DNA from: an uncultured Bacillaceae bacterium
GTDB lineage: Bacteria; Bacillota; Bacilli; Bacillales; Alkalibacillaceae
DNA: 17,411 nt
NCBI GenBank assembly: GCA_937983065.1
Contig: CALKAL010000114.1
Coordinates: forward strand, 1 to 17,411
Direction of reading: 5' to 3'
Position 1 is the stretch's first letter; every line of letters begins with the position of its first letter. Below, one piece after another: positions 14,003 through 17,411 of the stretch. Below the pieces are notes generated by a model. That model did not search any database and had not been told where the DNA came from. It was given only the letters and a program-made list of their open reading frames with translations. A program made the position numbers and the translations under genes.

Positions 14003-14740
14003 ATGACTTACTTAAATATTGATGAAGTGAAAAAACGGCTTAATCGATTATCAAGTTATGAGCTTGATTCAAATAAATATTTTGACATCGTTGATGAGGA
14101 AATGAATCGGACTTTACCTAATAAAGAGCGACTTGCGCATGTTTATAAAAATTTACTAGAGCAAGTATCTGAAGAAATAAACTCCATCGATAAACATATT
14201 AATTTAACACCAAGTTGCAGGCTAGGGTGTGCTTTTTGTTGTTATTTTCCTATTATCATAACCCGTTTAGAAGCTAATATGATTATTTATTCAATTGAAA
14301 CAATGAATGAAAAGCGTCGGCATGAAGTTATTAATCATTTGCAAAATTATTTTGCAAACAATGAAGAGTTATATAATGATGCTACTGCTATAAATCTTTA
14401 TTCTGAAGATGTCAAATTAGCTTACATCCAAAAACAACTACCATGTCCAATGTTAGATACTGAAACGAATCGGTGTATTGCTTATGAAGTTAGACCTCTT
14501 CCGTGTCGGACATATGTAAACTATACAGATCCAGCAGTTTGTGAAGAAAATTTTATGCCAGAAGAAGCAGTTAGTTATGAATTTTTGTACGAAGAGTATA
14601 TGGGTGCTCTAAATGAAGCAGCGCAAATAGTATATGAATCTGATGATGCTTCATTTTTAAATTACCCGACAGATATTTATGAAGTCAATTATTTACCTGT
14701 TTTTTTAAAAGAATGGATTGATAATAAAAGCTCCCCTTAA
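14003..14740 (+). CDS. YkgJ-type cysteine-cluster protein
   Basis: A 245-residue soluble protein. The start is ATG 14003, 9 bases after AAGG. An open extension upstream to 13850 has no ribosome site and reads like non-coding DNA. Eight cysteines fall in the family pattern: SCRLGCAFCC (Cys72, 76, 79, 80), CPMLDTETNRC (148, 158), PLPCRTY (168) and Cys180. This matches the YkgJ/UPF0153 family (CxxxCxxCC ... CxxL...CxxYxxRPxxCRxY), which is thought to bind zinc or an iron-sulfur cluster and has no settled function. It sits between divergent mreBH and a convergent HAD gene and looks monocistronic. The N-terminal 70 residues are charged and helical, without a motif I recognise. Confidence 0.82.
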   Translation: MTYLNIDEVKKRLNRLSSYELDSNKYFDIVDEEMNRTLPNKERLAHVYKNLLEQVSEEINSIDKHINLTPSCRLGCAFCCYFPIIITRLEANMIIYSIETMNEKRRHEVINHLQNYFANNEELYNDATAINLYSEDVKLAYIQKQLPCPMLDTETNRCIAYEVRPLPCRTYVNYTDPAVCEENFMPEEAVSYEFLYEEYMGALNEAAQIVYESDDASFLNYPTDIYEVNYLPVFLKEWIDNKSSP

Positions 14741-14757
14741 GTTTAAGGAGAGCTTTT
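14726..14757. terminator. Terminator between cysteine-cluster and HAD genes
   Basis: AAAAGCTCCCCTTAA (14726-14740) pairs with TTAAGGAGAGCTTTT (14743-14757) with a single mismatch. The left arm includes the stop codon of the plus-strand gene. T runs on both strands suit two convergent genes. Confidence 0.8.
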
Positions 14758-14762
14758 ATTTA

Positions 14763-15590
14763 TTATGATTGTGCTAATGTCCGTGTTAATACAAGTCGGT
14801 CATCGTCAACTGGCTTTTCCGCGACATCGGTTAACCAAACAGCTTTCATTCCTAGTTGCAATGCTGGTGCGATTTCATTCATATAATTGTCACCGACTGA
14901 AACAGCATCTTCAGGATTAATTTCATATTTATCTAATACGTGCTGAAAATATTTTTTCGTCATAACAGGCTTTAATGCGGATGGGATGAATTCGTGAAAA
15001 CAATGATCAATTTCTAAAAACTTTAATAATCGTTTTGCATCTTCTTCATCACTGTTTGTACAGACGACTAACGTTTTTTCCTTTTTTAACTCTTCTAAAT
15101 ATTCTTTTAGACCTGGAGTCTGATTCAAATATCCGTCCTGTTCGGCCATCTGTATTTTCGTTAAATTGTATGACTCTTGAATGTCATCAACAGTTAATCC
15201 GAAATGGCGCGCAATCGCATAAGGTGGCCACCATCCATCGCCGATTGGAACCCAATTAATAAAATCAAAGTCTTGAGCACTCATTTCAGAAGGAGCATCT
15301 TCAACGTCCACAATTTCATCGTTCCAATTTCTAGCTTCGATTAACTTTTCTTCAAAAGGATCCCAACTCCAAAACAAGTCGCGTTCTCCATCGTAAATTT
15401 TACCGATTTGAAGTGGATGTTCCCCTTCAAGCACACGTTTGTACACTTCTTGAAATTGCTTCTGTTTGTCTTCTGGTAATTTTTCTAACAAATTGTTCGT
15501 ATGTAACTTAAAATGTTCATTACCCTCATATAATGTACCATCCATGTCAAAAATAATGATTTTGGCATCACTTAAAGTTTGCTTATACAT
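14763..15590 (-). CDS. HAD-family hydrolase, large cap
   Basis: A 275-residue HAD-superfamily phosphatase. Motif I is FDMDGTLYEG (14-23, nucleophile Asp15, acid/base Asp17), motif II is VCTNSDEED (176-184), the conserved Lys is about 207 (ALKPVM), and motif IV is GDNYMNEI (233-240). Residues about 25-160 form a long helical cap containing an unusual Trp-rich stretch (FWSWDPF and GDGWWPPY) that should shape the substrate pocket. The family hydrolyses phosphate esters of small metabolites; a particular substrate cannot be inferred. The ATG at 15590 follows AGAAGGGG by 9 bases. A TTGACA (15641-15636) lies upstream, but its -10 is poor. The gene is divergent from plsC. Confidence 0.85.
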   Translation of the reverse strand: MYKQTLSDAKIIIFDMDGTLYEGNEHFKLHTNNLLEKLPEDKQKQFQEVYKRVLEGEHPLQIGKIYDGERDLFWSWDPFEEKLIEARNWNDEIVDVEDAPSEMSAQDFDFINWVPIGDGWWPPYAIARHFGLTVDDIQESYNLTKIQMAEQDGYLNQTPGLKEYLEELKKEKTLVVCTNSDEEDAKRLLKFLEIDHCFHEFIPSALKPVMTKKYFQHVLDKYEINPEDAVSVGDNYMNEIAPALQLGMKAVWLTDVAEKPVDDDRLVLTRTLAQS

Positions 15591-15730
15591 TATTCCAACC
15601 CCTTCTTGTTAATCCAATTACAGTGTATCATATTATGTCAAATATTTTCATTAAGTTATGTATACTGTCTTTTCGACAAGTTTTTTTGTAAAATGATGAT
15701 AGATAAAGATAAAAGTGAGAGGGAAATACG

Positions 15731-16462
15731 ATGCGTACAATACTAGCGTTAATTTATGGTGTCTCATATGTCTTATATTCAATTCCTTTTCTAATAAAAG
15801 CGAAAAAAGTTAACCGTAACGAACTATCAAGAAAAGAGTACAATGAAATCGTACATAAAATTCCGAAAAAATTTGGACGAAACTTCCTAAAAATGTGTGG
15901 ATGTGAAGTAATCGTTAACGGAGAAGAGAAATTACCTGAAACTCCTTATTTAATCGTCGGAAACCATCCTTCAGATATCGATATTTTCGTTTATTTAGGT
16001 TATATAAAAGAGCCTTTCGGTTTCGTATCTAAAATTGAAGTGAAAAAAATACCGATAGTTCGCTCGTGGATGAAAGTGATGGATTGTCTCTTTCTAGATC
16101 GGGATGATCGAAGACAGTCGGTTAAAACGTTTAGACAAGGGATACAATTATTAAAAGAAGGGCATCCCATTGCCATTTACCCAGAAGGAACGCGTTCTTT
16201 AGGTAGGGAGATGCTACCTTTTAAAAGTGGTAGTTTTTCTTTAGCTAAAAAAGCGAATGTTCCTGTTATTCCAGTGATGGTTGATGGCACGTATGACACC
16301 TTTGAAAAAAATAAATTTTATATTAAACCGACGACGATTTATTTAACTTATTGTGATCCGATTTATCCAGATGATTATGAAAATATGTCATTAAACGATT
16401 TAGCAACAGAAACTCAAGGTAGAATTCAACAAGCTATCGATGAAGTGAAACGGGATGAATAG
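15731..16462 (+). CDS. plsC: 1-acyl-sn-glycerol-3-phosphate acyltransferase
   Basis: A 243-residue membrane-associated acyltransferase of the PlsC/LPAAT family. It should acylate position 2 of lysophosphatidic acid to give phosphatidic acid for membrane phospholipids. Motif I is NHPSDID (His79-x4-Asp84), motif II FLDRDDRR (121-128), motif III YPEGTRS (150-156) and motif IV PVIPV (178-182). All catalytic residues are present. The N-terminal hydrophobic segment (3-23) anchors it. It is longer than the compact Bacillus PlsC (about 200 residues), through N-terminal residues 24-60. The ATG follows GAGAGGG by 7 bases. The SRAP gene begins 17 bases after the stop, so the two should share a transcript. 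Confidence 0.9.
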   Translation: MRTILALIYGVSYVLYSIPFLIKAKKVNRNELSRKEYNEIVHKIPKKFGRNFLKMCGCEVIVNGEEKLPETPYLIVGNHPSDIDIFVYLGYIKEPFGFVSKIEVKKIPIVRSWMKVMDCLFLDRDDRRQSVKTFRQGIQLLKEGHPIAIYPEGTRSLGREMLPFKSGSFSLAKKANVPVIPVMVDGTYDTFEKNKFYIKPTTIYLTYCDPIYPDDYENMSLNDLATETQGRIQQAIDEVKRDE

Positions 16463-16479
16463 GAAGGAGGTTATTTCAT

Positions 16480-17142
16480 TTGTGCGGACGATTTACATTC
16501 GTCGTTAATTTAGACGACGTGATAGAACAATATGAATTAAATTCCGTCATTGATTTTCCGACAAGATATAATATTGCCCCAACACAAGATGTCTTCGTTG
16601 TGATTAATGATGGGAAAGAGAATCGAGCGGGAACGATGTCTTGGGGACTTATTCCTTCATGGGCAAAGGATAAGTCGATGCGAAGTAAAATGATTAATGC
16701 ACGCATAGAGACGGCCGATGAGAAGCCGAGTTTTAAGCGACTGATGGAAAGAAGACGGTGCCTCATTTTAGCTGATAGTTTTTATGAGTGGAAACCAAGT
16801 GAATCTGGAAAGCAGCCTGTTAGAATTTCGATTAAAGACCGAGATGTTTTCGCATTTGCGGGTTTATGGGATCGTTGGGTCAATGACGGTGAGGAGATTG
16901 TAACATGCACGATTTTAACGAAGGATGCGAATGAAGACTTAAAGGATATCCATCATCGTATGCCCGTTATTTTACCGAAAGAAAGCGAGCAAGAATGGAT
17001 CGCTCATGAAATTAAACATCCGACAGAAATGAAAGAGTGGATTTTACAGCTTGAAGATGAACCCTTTGAATATTATGAAGTTGATACATATGTGAACAAC
17101 TCACGTCATGATGATGAAAATTGTATTCAACGACTTGCTTAA
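16480..17142 (+). CDS. SRAP-family abasic-site protein (YedK/HMCES type)
   Basis: A 220-residue protein starting MCGRFTF. In this family the initiator Met is removed, and Cys2 forms a stable thiazolidine crosslink with abasic sites in single-stranded DNA, shielding them at replication forks. Other active-site positions are in place: Asn73 (INAR, 72-75), Glu103 (FYEW) and His158/His159 (IHHRMP). The start is TTG 16480, 9 bases after AGGAGG, and is fixed by the need for Cys2 directly after it. Length and motifs match an intact family member. The gene follows plsC by 17 bases, a metabolic mismatch that probably means only shared transcription. Beyond the stop there is no ordinary terminator, but the GC-rich hairpin element begins within 10 bases. 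Confidence 0.92.
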   Translation: MCGRFTFVVNLDDVIEQYELNSVIDFPTRYNIAPTQDVFVVINDGKENRAGTMSWGLIPSWAKDKSMRSKMINARIETADEKPSFKRLMERRRCLILADSFYEWKPSESGKQPVRISIKDRDVFAFAGLWDRWVNDGEEIVTCTILTKDANEDLKDIHHRMPVILPKESEQEWIAHEIKHPTEMKEWILQLEDEPFEYYEVDTYVNNSRHDDENCIQRLA

Positions 17143-17148
17143 TATAAA

Positions 17149-17411
17149 AGAGGCTGAGACAAAAGGGTTTTGAATTAAATAAAACACGAATGTTGTATGA
17201 GCGCATACCCGCTCTGGAAATATACTCCGCTTTTACCCACAGGGCACAAGCTCGACATCTGCGAAATCCTTCGCAGTGTCTCCTACGCCGGGGGAGCTGG
17301 TGAGCCTCCGCAGCACAAGGACGTGCAAGTGTCGATGACGTCACAGGACGTGACGTTTGTCATCGACCTCGTGCATTAGCACTGCGGGGTCTCACCTAGG
17401 CTCTTCCTCCC
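17149..17411. repeat. GC-rich, hairpin-rich non-coding element (right end possibly cut)
   Basis: The base composition turns sharply GC-rich from about 17199. Three hairpins stand out. GAGCG/CGCTC lies at 17199-17214. CTGCGAA/TTCGCAG is extended by GACA/TGTC at 17254-17280. TCGATG plus ACGTCAC pairs with GTGACGT plus CATCGA at 17332-17366, enclosed by CCGCAG (17308-17313) and CTGCGG (17382-17387). The two ends are partly inverted: TGAGAC at 17155-17160 matches GTCTCA at 17389-17394, and AGAG at 17149 matches CTCT at 17401. Open frames in it are short and lack ribosome sites. I recall similar GC-rich repeats starting near GAGGCTGAGACAAAA behind genes in Bacillaceae, so it is probably an interspersed repeat; copy number cannot be checked here. 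Confidence 0.6.

Noticed and set aside
17012..17379. Open frames at the right end on both strands
   Set aside because: They shadow the SRAP gene or lie in the GC-rich hairpin element, and have no ribosome site or recognisable protein motif.

Overview
The window comes from a low-GC, Gram-positive, rod-shaped, probably spore-forming bacterium of the family Bacillaceae. The evidence is strong GGAGG-type ribosome binding sites, AT-rich intergenic DNA, frequent GTG/TTG starts, and recognisable Bacillus-type genes (MreBH, a YhfW-like FAD/Rieske oxidoreductase, a YozG/YoaS-like pair). The genus cannot be fixed from the sequence alone. Most of the window is ordinary chromosomal gene content; no tRNA, rRNA, CRISPR array or intact insertion sequence was seen.

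Left part (1-1730, minus strand): a four-gene operon reading leftwards encodes a DUF2975/YoaS-like membrane protein, a YozG-like XRE regulator, a small lipoprotein, and a HAD phosphatase of GmhB type cut by the window edge. A sigma-A-like promoter with an overlapping inverted repeat lies upstream. On the plus strand follow a Pro/Gly/Gln-rich protein with an aromatic C-terminal domain (1939-2466) and a 21-bp tandem repeat (2556-2658). A minus-strand FAD oxidoreductase with a C-terminal Rieske domain comes next (2718-4301).

Middle part (4500-8660): a GNAT acetyltransferase has an unusual C-tract/hairpin/G-tract leader. Then comes a decayed locus. A frameshifted N-terminal piece of a MalT-type LuxR regulator is fused, across what looks like a deletion junction, to the C-terminal third of a FabG-like reductase. 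After a membrane-anchored HExxH metallopeptidase on the other strand lies an acyl-CoA ligase that lacks a few normally conserved residues. The broken regulator, broken reductase and ligase may be remnants of one fatty- or organic-acid locus.

Right-middle part (8715-11534): a small XRE regulator and a six-segment membrane protein form an operon. Its promoter carries three copies of an ATTAGTCAAAA element spaced exactly 21 bp apart. Divergent from it is a two-gene ABC-2 type exporter (ATPase plus permease, overlapping reading frames).

Right part (11715-17411): an EamA/DMT permease, convergent mreBH (cell-wall elongation), a YkgJ-type cysteine-cluster protein, a HAD hydrolase, and a plsC-SRAP pair (phosphatidic-acid synthesis and abasic-site protection). 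The window ends in a GC-rich, hairpin-rich non-coding element that contrasts sharply with its AT-rich surroundings. Convergent gene pairs are mostly separated by bidirectional hairpin terminators.
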